DNA of 64,000 nt, taken from Roseivirga thermotolerans (GTDB lineage Bacteria; Bacteroidota; Bacteroidia; Cytophagales; Cyclobacteriaceae). This document shows positions 19,102 through 28,499 of the stretch, piece by piece. How positions within the stretch are numbered: the first letter of the stretch is position 1; each line of letters starts with the position of its first letter. Made by a program: the position numbers and the translations under genes. The stretch covers positions 434,001-498,000 of the forward strand of contig NZ_BNAG01000001.1 of assembly GCF_014653175.1 (NCBI RefSeq), in the 5' to 3' direction. The notes beneath the pieces were generated by a model. It saw only the letters and a program-made list of their open reading frames with translations, was not told the DNA's origin and ran no database searches.

Positions 19102-20946
19102 CTAGTTAAAAAACTGGTCTATCTTATCTAATTCCAGAATGAACGTTGTCTTTCTGCCATCGGGAGAATAATTAGGGCTTTTGCAGGCAAAAAGCTGGTC
19201 TATTATAGAGCTCATCTCTTCGGCACTGAGAGTACTACCTACCTTAATAGATGAACGCTTAGCAATAGCCCGGGCTATATTCTCATCATTTGATATACTC
19301 AATTCCGACTGGTTTAGTTTAAACTGCTCTATAAAGCCTTCGAACAACGCCTTTTCATTCACCGATTTTAAATCGGCCGGAACTCCATTTATTACTATGG
19401 AGTGGTCTCCAAAGTCGGCAAATTCAAAGCCAATCGCATTCAACTCTGCCTGAATGTCATGTACCAAGGCAAAGTCGGCCGCATTGAGCTTAAGGGTTTG
19501 CGGAAAAAGCGCCTGTTGTGACGCCCCGTTTCTTCTGGATATGTGATCTAAAAACTTTTCGTATAAAATGCGCTCATGGGCGGGTTGTTGGGCTATGAGC
19601 ATAAGCCCCGATTTCACCTGAGTGGCAATATACTTTTTATGTATCTGAAAATAAGACTTCTCCGGTTTAGCCACAGGCGTACGCTCCGAAATCGAGTTGG
19701 CCGCACTGCCCAGAGTTATCGTACTTTGAGTCTCCGGGTGTATTTCCATTTGGCGGTTACTCTCCTCCTGTTGAGAAATTTCCGTTTTCAAACCTTCATA
19801 GAGCTTTTCCCAATGGCTGGCATTGGTCTTGCGCTCAAAGGTTTTGAACTGTGCATAGTCCCTCTCAGCGGCCTTCCCACTTTGTTCAGGAGGAGAATTT
19901 TGGGGCCGGAAGCTTGCAAAATTCACATCGTGTGAGAAGTCAATAGCCGGGGCAATGTTGTGGGTTCCCAACGCTTGCTTAACTGCCGCCCTCACCACAG
20001 CATAGACGGTGCGCTCATCGTCAAACTTAATTTCTGTTTTGGTAGGGTGTACATTGATATCGATATGCCTGGGGTCTATTTCAATAAATAGCGTATAAAA
20101 TGGAAAGCTACCTTCGGACAATAACTGCTCAAAGGCTGTCATTACGGCATGGTTGAGATAGTTGCTTTTAATAAAGCGGTTATTAACAAAGAAGAACTGC
20201 TCTCCTCTTGTTTTCCTGGCAAATTCGGGTTTGCCCACATAGCCATGTACTCTCAGTAAGTCGGTGGTCTCCTCACAAGCAGCCATTTGGTCTTGATATT
20301 TTTTGCCGAATATGCCCACCACCCTTTTACTAAGCTTTCCTGCCGGCAGTTTATACACCTCCATATCGTTCTGATACAACGACATGGCCACCTCGGGGTT
20401 GGCCAAGGCTACCCGCTGAAACTCATCGACAATATGCCGCATTTCGACCGCATTCGACTTGAGAAAATTTCTACGGGCCGGCACATTAAAAAAGAGGTTT
20501 TTCACGCAGGTAGAAGTACCCACAGGCGTAGAAACCGGTTCCTGTTTTTTGATTTCAGAGGCTTCTATCTGTATGAGGGTACCCAATTCATCTTCTTGTC
20601 TTCTGGTTTTGAGCTCTACCTGACCCACGGCAGCTATCGATGCCATAGCCTCTCCCCTAAAACCCATGGTTTTAATAGCAAAAAGATCTTCGGTAGAGCG
20701 GATTTTTGAGGTAGCATGACGTTCAAAACACATGCGTGCATCAATGTGCGACATACCCACACCATTGTCTACTACCTGAATGAGCGCTTTTCCTGATTCC
20801 TTTATGATGAGCTTAATATCTGTTGCCTTGGCATCAATGGCATTCTCCAACAGTTCCTTCACTACAGAAGCAGGTCGCTGAACAACCTCTCCGGCAGCTA
20901 TCTGATTGGCTATGTTATCAGGAAGTAATTTAATTATGTCGGACAT
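19102..20946 (-). CDS. mutL: DNA mismatch repair protein MutL
   Basis: A 614-residue mismatch-repair ATPase that links MutS recognition to strand removal. The GHKL motifs are intact: [12 protein letters not shown] near residue 32, DNGVGM near 60 and [12 protein letters not shown] near 92. The linker (about 335-430) is poorly conserved. The C-terminal dimerisation domain ends with [15 protein letters not shown]. The position of the metal-binding endonuclease motif reads [16 protein letters not shown]; Bacteroidota MutLs usually have an Asp where this protein has the first Ala of AQQP. That suggests weakened or lost nicking activity (inference). Confidence 0.95.
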   Translation of the reverse strand: MSDIIKLLPDNIANQIAAGEVVQRPASVVKELLENAIDAKATDIKLIIKESGKALIQVVDNGVGMSHIDARMCFERHATSKIRSTEDLFAIKTMGFRGEAMASIAAVGQVELKTRRQEDELGTLIQIEASEIKKQEPVSTPVGTSTCVKNLFFNVPARRNFLKSNAVEMRHIVDEFQRVALANPEVAMSLYQNDMEVYKLPAGKLSKRVVGIFGKKYQDQMAACEETTDLLRVHGYVGKPEFARKTRGEQFFFVNNRFIKSNYLNHAVMTAFEQLLSEGSFPFYTLFIEIDPRHIDINVHPTKTEIKFDDERTVYAVVRAAVKQALGTHNIAPAIDFSHDVNFASFRPQNSPPEQSGKAAERDYAQFKTFERKTNASHWEKLYEGLKTEISQQEESNRQMEIHPETQSTITLGSAANSISERTPVAKPEKSYFQIHKKYIATQVKSGLMLIAQQPAHERILYEKFLDHISRRNGASQQALFPQTLKLNAADFALVHDIQAELNAIGFEFADFGDHSIVINGVPADLKSVNEKALFEGFIEQFKLNQSELSISNDENIARAIAKRSSIKVGSTLSAEEMSSIIDQLFACKSPNYSPDGRKTTFILELDKIDQFFN

Positions 20947-20959
20947 CTATCGCAGGGCG

Positions 20960-21316
20960 TTATCGCTTAAAACGCCTCCAAAGATAGAACGGAATGGTTA
21001 GTAAGACCAGATAAAAGATTTCTATACCCACATAAACGTAGCCGGCAATCATCATCACCAATATTACCATTATGAGCAGACGGAGCATTACCGTTTGGTC
21101 TACACCACTGCCGGTGGCATGCTTCATGTTTTTTCGAAAAGAACCTTCTATTTTCGATTTATAGCCCGGGTCTATGGTTTCAGTATCGCTCAAACCCATC
21201 TCCGCTTTTATGCGGGCGGTACGGTTCTCGATGTCCTCTTTAATAGGATCGTAGTAACGCGGTTCGATGTGAAACCTCTGATATCTGGCTTTTTTGAAGA
21301 GTCCTGGTAAGTTCAT
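20960..21316 (-). CDS. Small conserved-looking membrane protein, unknown function
   Basis: About 118 residues from ATG 21316; a TTG 9 bases upstream is less likely. The first ~75 residues are soluble and charged (FHIEPRYYDPIKEDIENRTARIKAEMG). Two membrane helices follow (MLRLLIMVILVMMIAGYVYVG and IFYLVLLTIPFYLW), with a basic C terminus. No family is recognised. It lies 13 bases upstream of mutL on the same strand and is probably the first gene of the mutL-rhomboid transcript. Confidence 0.7.
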   Translation of the reverse strand: MNLPGLFKKARYQRFHIEPRYYDPIKEDIENRTARIKAEMGLSDTETIDPGYKSKIEGSFRKNMKHATGSGVDQTVMLRLLIMVILVMMIAGYVYVGIEIFYLVLLTIPFYLWRRFKR

Positions 21317-21398
21317 TATAATCAATACTGCCCCCTCAGCGTTCTGTTAATACGTAAAAATATAGTTTATTTGTTCTTACTAAAAGCCTAACGCCTTC

Positions 21399-24317
21399 AT
21401 GTTTAAAAAAGTTATTCTACACCTTTTTGTTTGTAGCCTCTCTGTAAGTGCGCTTTCGGCACAAAAATTTTATCATACCATAGACACTGTAGCACAACAG
21501 GCCTGGGCCGATAGTGTATTTCAGTCGCTTAGCCCGGAAGAACGCATTGGGCAGTTATTTATGGTAGCGGCCTATTCCAACAGAGATCAAAAGCACGTAG
21601 AAGAAATACGCGGGCTCATCGAAGAGTACAACATTGGCGGACTTATCTTCTTTCAAGGAGGGCCATACCGTCAGGCTAAACTTAGCAATGAGTACCAGGC
21701 ACTGGCCAAGGTACCACTGGCAGTAGCCATGGATGCAGAATGGGGTGTTGGTATGCGACTGGACAGTGTGTATGACTTTCCTAAACAAATGACACTTGGT
21801 GCTATTCGGGACAGAAAGTGGATTTACGAAATGGGTAAAGAAGTAGCCAATCAGTTCAAAATCATGAACATGCACATCAATTTTGCTCCGGTGGTAGACG
21901 TCAATGTAAACCCCAAAAACCCGGTAATTGGCTATAGATCTTTTGGCGAGACTAAAGAAGAAGTGGCCCTCAAAGGCATTGAGTACATGAAAGGCCTGCA
22001 ACACCATGGTATTATGGCCAATGCCAAGCACTTTCCCGGCCATGGCGATACGGAGGTAGACTCTCATTATGATTTGCCGGTGATCACCCATTCGAAAAAC
22101 CGAATGAGCGAAACTGAACTCTATCCTTTCAAAGCCCTTATGAACGACAGTCTAATGAGCGTAATGGTAGCTCATTTGCAAGTTCCTGCCTACGATAGTT
22201 CGGAAAACACACCCACTACTCTTTCTAAAAATGTGGTAACCGACCTGCTAAAGGGGGAACTTGGCTTTGAAGGCCTGGCATTTACCGATGCCATGAACAT
22301 GCAAGGGGTAGCTAAATATTACGATGCAGGCGAAGCCGATGTAAAGGCTCTTCAGGCCGGAAACGATGTAATTCTGTTTCCTCTCGATGTACCCAAAGCC
22401 ATAAAGCAAATACAAAAAGCCTTGAAAAAGGGCACCCTCACTCAGGCCATGCTCGATGAGAGGGTAATGAAAATACTTAAAGCCAAGTATTGGTTTGGCT
22501 TAAATGAGTATAAGCCCATTGATACAACTAACCTTAGCAAACGCATAAATAACGATTATGCCATTGCTCTGAACAAATTGCTCTATCAAAAAGCCATAAC
22601 AGTTGTAGACAATAGCGATTTACTCATACCCACTATAAGCGTAGACAAAAAGTCGTTTGCCAGCATAAGTATTGGAGAAACTAATGCCGATGTTTTCCAG
22701 AACATGCTGAACAGGTACACAAAGGTTACCCCTTTGAGTTTTGACTCGCTCAGCAACCAGGCCCTAGACTCGGCTGCCCAATTTAGCCAGGTAATTATCG
22801 CCTATCAGGGCATAACCAACTCGCCACGCAACCAACATGGTGTAGACACTCAGACAGTAGAATGGATAAAGGCCTTACAGAAAAAGACCAATGTAATTGT
22901 GGTAGTAATGGGCAATGCCTACTCCCTCCAATATTTTGAAGGGGTTAAAAACCTGATTTGTACCTATGAAAACAATGATATTACGCAACAAGTAGCCCCA
23001 CAAATAATTTTTGGTGCTTTGAGGGCAGAGGGCAAGCTACCCATTACGGCAGGTTCTAGCTTTAAAGCAGGTACTGGCATCGAAACACTCACCACCGGCC
23101 GGTTGAGCTATGGCCTTCCGGAAGAAGCAGGCATGAGTTGGGACTCACTGCGCAAAATTGACGGCTTGATTGAGCAAGCCATTAAAAACAAGGCCACTCC
23201 GGGGGCTCAACTACTCATTGCCCGAAAGGGTAAGGTGGTTTATGAAAAACAGTACGGTTTTCAAACCTACAACGAAGAGCGGCCTGTTGACCAGCATACC
23301 ATCTACGATATTGCCTCAGTAACCAAGGTGGCCGCCACTACCCAAATCTTAATGCGTTTATACGATGAAAAGAAGCTGGACATTAATAAACCGCTGGGTT
23401 ACTATTTGAAAGAACTAAAAGGCACCAATAAAGAAGGGCTTATTATACGAGATGTTCTTGCCCATCAGGCCGGCCTTAAACCCTACATCCCCTTTTGGGA
23501 GAAAACGGTTACCAAAGGACAGCTCAATACCGATTATTTTACGGATGCCCGGGGGCCAAGCCATAACTATCGTATACAGGAACACAATCTGCCCGTTTCG
23601 CTCAACGACTCCATTTGGAAATGGACCGTAGAATCGAGCCTGCGCGAGCTCCCCAAAAAGAAAAAGAAATACGACTACCTCTATTCCGACCTGGGTTATA
23701 CCCTCATTTTTCGCCTTGTGGAAAAGTTAATCGATGAGCCGGTAGAAGACTACCTCATGCGCGAGTTTTATGCCCCTTTGGGAATGAGCCGTACTATGTA
23801 CCAACCCCGAAGCAAGGGGTATTATAAAGATGTAGCCCCTACGGAAGTAGACTCTTATTTTAGAAACACCATAGTTTGTGGCGATGTGCACGACCAAAAC
23901 GCCACATTAATGGGTGGCATTGCAGGCCATGCAGGCCTCTTTAGTACGGCAAACGACCTGGCCATCTTGTTGCAAATGAACTTGCAAATGGGATATTATG
24001 CCGGCAAAAAATACTTTGAGCCCTGGACTATACCCATCTTCACCACTCCTCAAAGTGTAGAAAACCGCAGAGGCATGGGTTGGGACAAACCCATAACGGG
24101 TACAGAAGAAGGCCCTACCAGCAAATTTGCCTCTGCAAGTACCTTTGGTCATACAGGCTTTACCGGTGCTGCCATTTGGGCCGATCCGGCCGAAGAATTG
24201 GTTTTTGTCTTTCTGTGCAACAGAACATATCCGGACAGCTCTAATTTTAAACTGATAGAAGAAAATATACGCACCAGAATACAAGACATGGTCTATCAAT
24301 CCATTTTGGAACCTTAG
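21399..24317 (+). CDS. Glycoside hydrolase family 3 (NagZ-like) fused to a serine hydrolase (beta-lactamase fold)
   Basis: A 972-residue exported two-enzyme fusion with an N-terminal signal peptide (ILHLFVCSLSVSALSA). Residues about 35-380 are a GH3 beta-N-acetylhexosaminidase barrel. It has KHFPGHGDTEVDSHYDLP (near 208) and the nucleophile loop FTDAMNMQG (near 295). A GH3 C-terminal domain spans about 390-570. Residues about 585-965 form a class C/D-Ala-D-Ala peptidase-like domain with SxxK motif SVTK (near 640), YSDLGYT as the YxN site, and HTGFTG near the C terminus. The fusion suggests cell-wall turnover that cuts both glycan and peptide or ester links (inference). Confidence 0.92.
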   Translation: MFKKVILHLFVCSLSVSALSAQKFYHTIDTVAQQAWADSVFQSLSPEERIGQLFMVAAYSNRDQKHVEEIRGLIEEYNIGGLIFFQGGPYRQAKLSNEYQALAKVPLAVAMDAEWGVGMRLDSVYDFPKQMTLGAIRDRKWIYEMGKEVANQFKIMNMHINFAPVVDVNVNPKNPVIGYRSFGETKEEVALKGIEYMKGLQHHGIMANAKHFPGHGDTEVDSHYDLPVITHSKNRMSETELYPFKALMNDSLMSVMVAHLQVPAYDSSENTPTTLSKNVVTDLLKGELGFEGLAFTDAMNMQGVAKYYDAGEADVKALQAGNDVILFPLDVPKAIKQIQKALKKGTLTQAMLDERVMKILKAKYWFGLNEYKPIDTTNLSKRINNDYAIALNKLLYQKAITVVDNSDLLIPTISVDKKSFASISIGETNADVFQNMLNRYTKVTPLSFDSLSNQALDSAAQFSQVIIAYQGITNSPRNQHGVDTQTVEWIKALQKKTNVIVVVMGNAYSLQYFEGVKNLICTYENNDITQQVAPQIIFGALRAEGKLPITAGSSFKAGTGIETLTTGRLSYGLPEEAGMSWDSLRKIDGLIEQAIKNKATPGAQLLIARKGKVVYEKQYGFQTYNEERPVDQHTIYDIASVTKVAATTQILMRLYDEKKLDINKPLGYYLKELKGTNKEGLIIRDVLAHQAGLKPYIPFWEKTVTKGQLNTDYFTDARGPSHNYRIQEHNLPVSLNDSIWKWTVESSLRELPKKKKKYDYLYSDLGYTLIFRLVEKLIDEPVEDYLMREFYAPLGMSRTMYQPRSKGYYKDVAPTEVDSYFRNTIVCGDVHDQNATLMGGIAGHAGLFSTANDLAILLQMNLQMGYYAGKKYFEPWTIPIFTTPQSVENRRGMGWDKPITGTEEGPTSKFASASTFGHTGFTGAAIWADPAEELVFVFLCNRTYPDSSNFKLIEENIRTRIQDMVYQSILEP

Positions 24318-24360
24318 GCACACTTTGTGAGTTTAACCACCAACTGCTTAGAGAAACTTA

Positions 24361-25503
24361 ATGAAAATCGGAATTGTATGTTACCCCACCTTTGGTGGTA
24401 GCGGGGTTGTAGCTACTGAACTGGGCAAAGGGCTGGCTAAAAAAGGGCATGAAGTACACTTCATTACCTACTCTCAACCCACTCGCCTTGATTTTTTCAA
24501 CGAAAACCTGTTTTACCACGAGGTAAATATTCGTTCTTATCCACTCTTCAAATACCCCCCTTATGAGCTGGCTCTAGCCAGTAAGATGGTAGATGTGGTA
24601 AAATTCGAAAAACTGGATTTACTTCATGTGCACTACGCTATTCCGCACGCCTCGGCTGCCGTTTTGGCAAAGCAGATATTAAAATCTGAAGGCATTGAAA
24701 TTCCCATAGTAACTACCTTACACGGGACCGACATAACCCTGGTGGGTAAAGACCCTTCTTATGAACCGGTGGTTACATACAGCATAAACCTCTCTGATGG
24801 TGTAACTGCGGTTTCTGACGACTTAAAAAAAGATACCTACAAACACTTTAATATTCAGAGAGAAATTAAGGTAATCCCCAACTTCATCGATCTGGAAAAA
24901 TTTCAGCGGCAGCGAAAAGATCATTTTAAAATGGCCATTTGCCCCAACGGAGAGAAGTTGATTGTACACACATCCAACTTCAGAAAAGTAAAACGGGTTG
25001 ATGATGTGGTGAGAATATTTAAAAAAGTATCCGAAACCGTTCCGGCTCGCTTGCTACTAGTGGGCGATGGGCCCGAAAGAGGCCATATAGAAGGGCTTTG
25101 TCGCGAACTCGGAATTTACGATGAAGTACGGTTTTTAGGAAAACTAGAGGCGGTAGAAGAAGTACTTTCTGTAGCCGACTTATTTTTAATGCCTTCTGAA
25201 AAAGAAAGCTTTGGTTTAGCAGCTCTCGAAGCCATGGCCTGTCAGGTTCCTGTTATTTCTTCTAATGCCGGAGGAATTCCTGAGTTGAACATAAACGGTC
25301 AAACGGGCTTTACCTCTAACATTGGCAACATAGAAGAAATGACCCAAAATGCCTTGCACGTGTTGAGCGAAGAACATCTGGAAACGTTTAAGCGAAATGC
25401 TTTAGAAAGAGCTAAAGAGTTCGACATTGTGAAAATACTCCCTATCTATGAAGAGTATTATAGTCACATTGCATCCACCGTGTTTTCTGCGGCAGGCCAA
25501 TGA
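24361..25503 (+). CDS. bshA: N-acetyl-alpha-D-glucosaminyl L-malate synthase BshA
   Basis: A 380-residue GT4 (GT-B fold) glycosyltransferase catalysing the first step of bacillithiol synthesis, UDP-GlcNAc plus L-malate. It opens with MKIGIVCYPTFGGSGVVATE, the standard BshA N terminus, with the GGSG nucleotide loop. The C-terminal half has LLVGDGPERG and the E-x7-E sugar-nucleotide motif in PSEKESFGLAALEAMAC (near 280). Bacillithiol is the main low-molecular-weight thiol of many Bacteroidota. BshB and BshC are not in the window. Its stop overlaps the next start by 4 bases. Confidence 0.95.
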   Translation: MKIGIVCYPTFGGSGVVATELGKGLAKKGHEVHFITYSQPTRLDFFNENLFYHEVNIRSYPLFKYPPYELALASKMVDVVKFEKLDLLHVHYAIPHASAAVLAKQILKSEGIEIPIVTTLHGTDITLVGKDPSYEPVVTYSINLSDGVTAVSDDLKKDTYKHFNIQREIKVIPNFIDLEKFQRQRKDHFKMAICPNGEKLIVHTSNFRKVKRVDDVVRIFKKVSETVPARLLLVGDGPERGHIEGLCRELGIYDEVRFLGKLEAVEEVLSVADLFLMPSEKESFGLAALEAMACQVPVISSNAGGIPELNINGQTGFTSNIGNIEEMTQNALHVLSEEHLETFKRNALERAKEFDIVKILPIYEEYYSHIASTVFSAAGQ

Positions 25504-26285
25504 AGATAGGCATTATAGGTTGTGGTTGGCTGGGGCTTCCACTGGCAAAGCACCTGGTGGCCTCAGGCCACTCGGTAACAGGCAGCACTACCAGCCAAAA
25601 CAAACTCCCGATACTGGCAGCAGAGGGCATAGAACCTGTCTTGTTAAAGCTTGACCCTATGCCAGTAGGCGAACATTTTCAGAAGCTGCTATTGGCTGAT
25701 GCCCTCATTATTAATATTCCTCCGGGGAGAAAAAAGAATCCTCCTCACTTCTATGAGGAGCAGATAAAGTACCTGAAATACATGCTGGCCAATAGCCCGG
25801 TTGAGCAAGTACTGTTTATTAGCTCAACCTCCTTTTATCCAAACACCAACGGTACCGTAAGTACCCGTACAGCCCCAGACTTTGCAAGAGGCTCTTCCCT
25901 GGCCGTAGTCCAGGCCGAAAAACAAATACAACAAATTGGACAACGCCTAACCATTCTTAGATGTGGGGGGTTAATGGGAAATGATAGAATTCCGGGTAAG
26001 TGGTTTGCAGGGAAGCACACCACCGGTAGAGATACTCCGGTAAACTACGTGCTCCAACAAGACGTAATTCGAGTAGTTACGGCTATACTGAACAAAAGCA
26101 TTTCCCACGACCCTATAATGAATCTGGTTTCTCCCGAGCATCCAACCCGAAGGCAGGTTCACGAAGCCATGGCTCGCAAATACAATTTTGCACCACCTGT
26201 TTGGGAAGAACCGCATACAATACCTTTCAAAAGGGTGGAGAGTAATTTCAGCAATTTTGGTTTAAAATCGCCTTTGGAGTTTTAA
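25500..26285 (+). CDS. NAD(P)-dependent epimerase-like (extended SDR, YeeZ-type) protein
   Basis: A 261-residue Rossmann protein. The N terminus MKIGIIGCGWLGLPLAKHL has the GxGxxG dinucleotide loop. The segment ISSTSFYPNTNG (near 105) is the SDR strand-5 serine region, but the usual YxxxK is replaced by a less clear AEKQIQQI stretch, so catalysis is uncertain. Start and bshA stop overlap (ATGA), so it is translated with bshA. Its relation to thiol metabolism is positional only. Confidence 0.75.
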   Translation: MKIGIIGCGWLGLPLAKHLVASGHSVTGSTTSQNKLPILAAEGIEPVLLKLDPMPVGEHFQKLLLADALIINIPPGRKKNPPHFYEEQIKYLKYMLANSPVEQVLFISSTSFYPNTNGTVSTRTAPDFARGSSLAVVQAEKQIQQIGQRLTILRCGGLMGNDRIPGKWFAGKHTTGRDTPVNYVLQQDVIRVVTAILNKSISHDPIMNLVSPEHPTRRQVHEAMARKYNFAPPVWEEPHTIPFKRVESNFSNFGLKSPLEF

Positions 26286-26458
26286 GCAGCTTCTATCAGC
26301 TTCAAAAAAGCCTCCCCTTTCTTTAACTGCTGACAAGCCTTAATTTGATTGAGCCTCCTCTTAATTTGTTCGTACCGATCGAACTCTTGAATAGCTTCCT
26401 GAAAACCTCTTTGGTACACCTTGGGGGAAAGTACCATTCTTTTACCATTGACTGCCAT
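26282..26458 (-). CDS. Small ORF of 58 residues, basic helical protein, unknown
   Basis: The frame runs from ATG 26458 to TAA 26282-26284 and encodes a basic, probably helical protein (MAVNGKRMVLSPKVYQRG at the start, FLKLIEAA at the end). Its stop overlaps the stop of the epimerase-like gene on the other strand, so the two genes converge tail to tail. No family is recognised. Composition looks protein-like, but only an expression or conservation test would settle it. Confidence 0.45.
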   Translation of the reverse strand: MAVNGKRMVLSPKVYQRGFQEAIQEFDRYEQIKRRLNQIKACQQLKKGEAFLKLIEAA

Positions 26459-26550
26459 CGTTTCTTAACTAGAATAAGCTGCTGAAAGTTTTCCTAGGCA
26501 CTCAACGAAAGATTGGCAAAAAAAGGTTCAAAAGGGAAAAATAAAATAAA

Positions 26551-26582
26551 GGCCACCTGCAATTCATCCGTTACAGATGGCC
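26551..26582 (-). terminator. Terminator for the DUF1761 gene
   Basis: GGCCACCTG (26551-26559) pairs with CAGATGGCC (26574-26582) with one mismatch. Read on the minus strand the stem is followed by TTTATTTTATTTTTCCC, a T-rich tract. Confidence 0.65.
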
Positions 26583-26589
26583 AAAGTAC

Positions 26590-27012
26590 TTATTGCCAGG
26601 CCGCCAGTATAACACCAACTATGGTATAAGCCACAATATGATAGCCTGAATCGATAAACATAAGAGCAGCCGACTTTTGAGCAAATAAATAGTTCATACA
26701 AATAGTGGGCAATAGAAAGAAAATACCCGTCATAGCGCCATACATAGCACCGGTAGAAACGGTCATCGGGTTGTTAGGATCTGTGCCAAAACCAAAAAAG
26801 AATATGGCCATACCCACAGAAATTATGAGGGCCAAAACAAACGAGATTCCAAAGGTTTTGCCCATGTTGGCATTCTTTAGTTCCTCTTCAGAAAGGCCAA
26901 CGCCTTTTTGCCAGGCCTTACCGAAAATTGGGCCATACCAGATAGCCCCCAAGGCGAAAAATGCAACGGCCGCTACTACAACAGCCAGCCAATTAATAGC
27001 AGAAAAATCCAT
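26590..27012 (-). CDS. DUF1761 family membrane protein
   Basis: A 140-residue protein with four membrane helices. The first, INWLAVVVAAVAFFALGAIWYGPIFGKAW, contains the WYGP-x-FGKxW segment typical of DUF1761. The other helices are around residues 53-75, 85-105 and 115-138. Function of the family is unknown. It is followed by its own terminator. Confidence 0.85.
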   Translation of the reverse strand: MDFSAINWLAVVVAAVAFFALGAIWYGPIFGKAWQKGVGLSEEELKNANMGKTFGISFVLALIISVGMAIFFFGFGTDPNNPMTVSTGAMYGAMTGIFFLLPTICMNYLFAQKSAALMFIDSGYHIVAYTIVGVILAAWQ

Positions 27013-27038
27013 AATGATATGATTTAGTTAAAGATGAT

Positions 27039-27485
27039 TCACTTTTTAATTTGAACACCCGAGTAAAAGTCGTCTGACTTACCATCGGTGTCCCAATCCA
27101 GGAAGCCTTCAAACAGCCCCTTCCCATCTTTCCACTCAAAATAATAGCTGGTCGTTAAGCCTTGAGAGGTTAAAAAAAGCGAATCACCTTTCAATGCCCA
27201 CTGACCAGAGGTTTTCTGCAATAAAGTACCATCCAATTCGGTGTAAACCGACTCATAGGTTCCATCTGCCTTGTAAGTTGTGCGTATTGGTTGAATCTGA
27301 AGAATCTCTTCCCATTGACCGGCCGGCACAGAAAAAATTGAATCAGGTGTTCCGTCCAGCGCATCGATATCCACTCGCAACGACTCATTGTACCATTCGC
27401 CCAATAAGTATTCTTCACGGTTGTTGCTCGAACAGGCCGCTAGAACCAATGCCAGCAACCCTAGAAATTTTGACCTTTGACCCAT
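27039..27485 (-). CDS. Small lipoprotein, lipocalin-like
   Basis: 148 residues with a lipoprotein signal (KFLGLLALVLAACSS, lipobox LAAC). The mature part is a run of short beta strands with turns (EEYLLGEWYNESLRV, TTYKADGTYESVYTE, SGQWALKGDSLFLTSQG). This is the pattern of the lipocalin-like DUFs common in Bacteroidota. Function unknown. Confidence 0.7.
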   Translation of the reverse strand: MGQRSKFLGLLALVLAACSSNNREEYLLGEWYNESLRVDIDALDGTPDSIFSVPAGQWEEILQIQPIRTTYKADGTYESVYTELDGTLLQKTSGQWALKGDSLFLTSQGLTTSYYFEWKDGKGLFEGFLDWDTDGKSDDFYSGVQIKK

Positions 27486-27532
27486 TTCTAAAAATTTAGG
27501 GAATATACGGATTTCAGCCGATTATACCCTAT

Positions 27533-28426
27533 TTAGTCCGTTAGCATTTCAATTAAGTCGTTCGCTTCAAGAATTAGCAGAACATTCTTTGGGTACTCCA
27601 ACTCTTCCATAAAGTAGGGATTCCCGCTAATGAGAATTTGCTTATCGCCAAACTTCTCGGAGAGTTCATAAATATAAGCCTGAGTATCTAGTTTAGATGC
27701 CGGGGCTTTTACAAACGTAAATAGCACATCCGGCTTTGTGATCTGAGCCACTTGCTGCAAATCTTTGAATGGAATATCGGCCCCGAGATAGATACACTGC
27801 TTGCCTCTGTTTTTGAGAATGTATGTAAAAAGTAGAATGAGCAAGTCGCTAAATTCCGATTTGGGCAAAAACAGCAAATACTTCTCAGAAGACTTAGAGC
27901 GCACAATCAGAGAGTCTATGGCCACTATAATTTTCTGCCTTATGAGCTGGTATATAAAGTGTTCCTGGGCTGTAGAAACTTCTCCAATTCGCCACATTAC
28001 ACCAATTCTTTTGAGAAACGGATATATCACCTTAATGAGCACCTCTTCAAAACTGCGCTGCAAAAGGCTACTACTCATTATTTTTTCGAAACGTTGCTCA
28101 TCTAACTCCAACATGGCCAAAACCAATTCATTGACGGCCGCATTCAGCATGTTATCTTCTTTGGAGTTTAGCCCCTTCCCGGCTACTTCTTTCAAATGCG
28201 CATTAAACTCGGCTCCGGTCATGGCGCAGATTTGCGAAATTCTAAAACCATGTTCGAGCAGGAGAGTTACATTGAGCAGGTACTTGAGCTGGTCTTCATC
28301 GTAATAGCGAATATTGGTTTCCGTGCGTTTGGGGGTAAGCAATTGATAGCGCTGCTCCCAAATACGTATGGTATGGGCTTTTATGCCTGAAAATTTTTCT
28401 AAATCCTTGATTGAGTACTTGATCAT
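27533..28426 (-). CDS. MerR family regulator with a B12-binding-like C-terminal domain
   Basis: 297 residues. The N-terminal MerR wHTH (1-72) is clear: SIKDLEKFSGIKAHTIRIWEQRY, then NIRYYDEDQLKYLL. Residues about 95-175 form a helical bundle (AQEHFIYQLIRQKI) and about 180-295 a Rossmann-like domain (KYLLFLPKSEFSDLLILL, CIYLGADIPFKDL). This matches the CarH/LitR architecture, in which the two domains hold adenosylcobalamin. The loop that in such proteins carries the cobalt-near histidine (E-x-H-x-x-G) here reads SEFSDLL with no histidine, so it may not bind B12 in the usual way. Confidence 0.82.
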   Translation of the reverse strand: MIKYSIKDLEKFSGIKAHTIRIWEQRYQLLTPKRTETNIRYYDEDQLKYLLNVTLLLEHGFRISQICAMTGAEFNAHLKEVAGKGLNSKEDNMLNAAVNELVLAMLELDEQRFEKIMSSSLLQRSFEEVLIKVIYPFLKRIGVMWRIGEVSTAQEHFIYQLIRQKIIVAIDSLIVRSKSSEKYLLFLPKSEFSDLLILLFTYILKNRGKQCIYLGADIPFKDLQQVAQITKPDVLFTFVKAPASKLDTQAYIYELSEKFGDKQILISGNPYFMEELEYPKNVLLILEANDLIEMLTD

Positions 28427-28499
28427 AGGTAGCTCCCAAGTGACAATATAGACAGAAGTCTACCTATTTATCAAGAAAATGGTAGGTTAGAGAAGCCTT

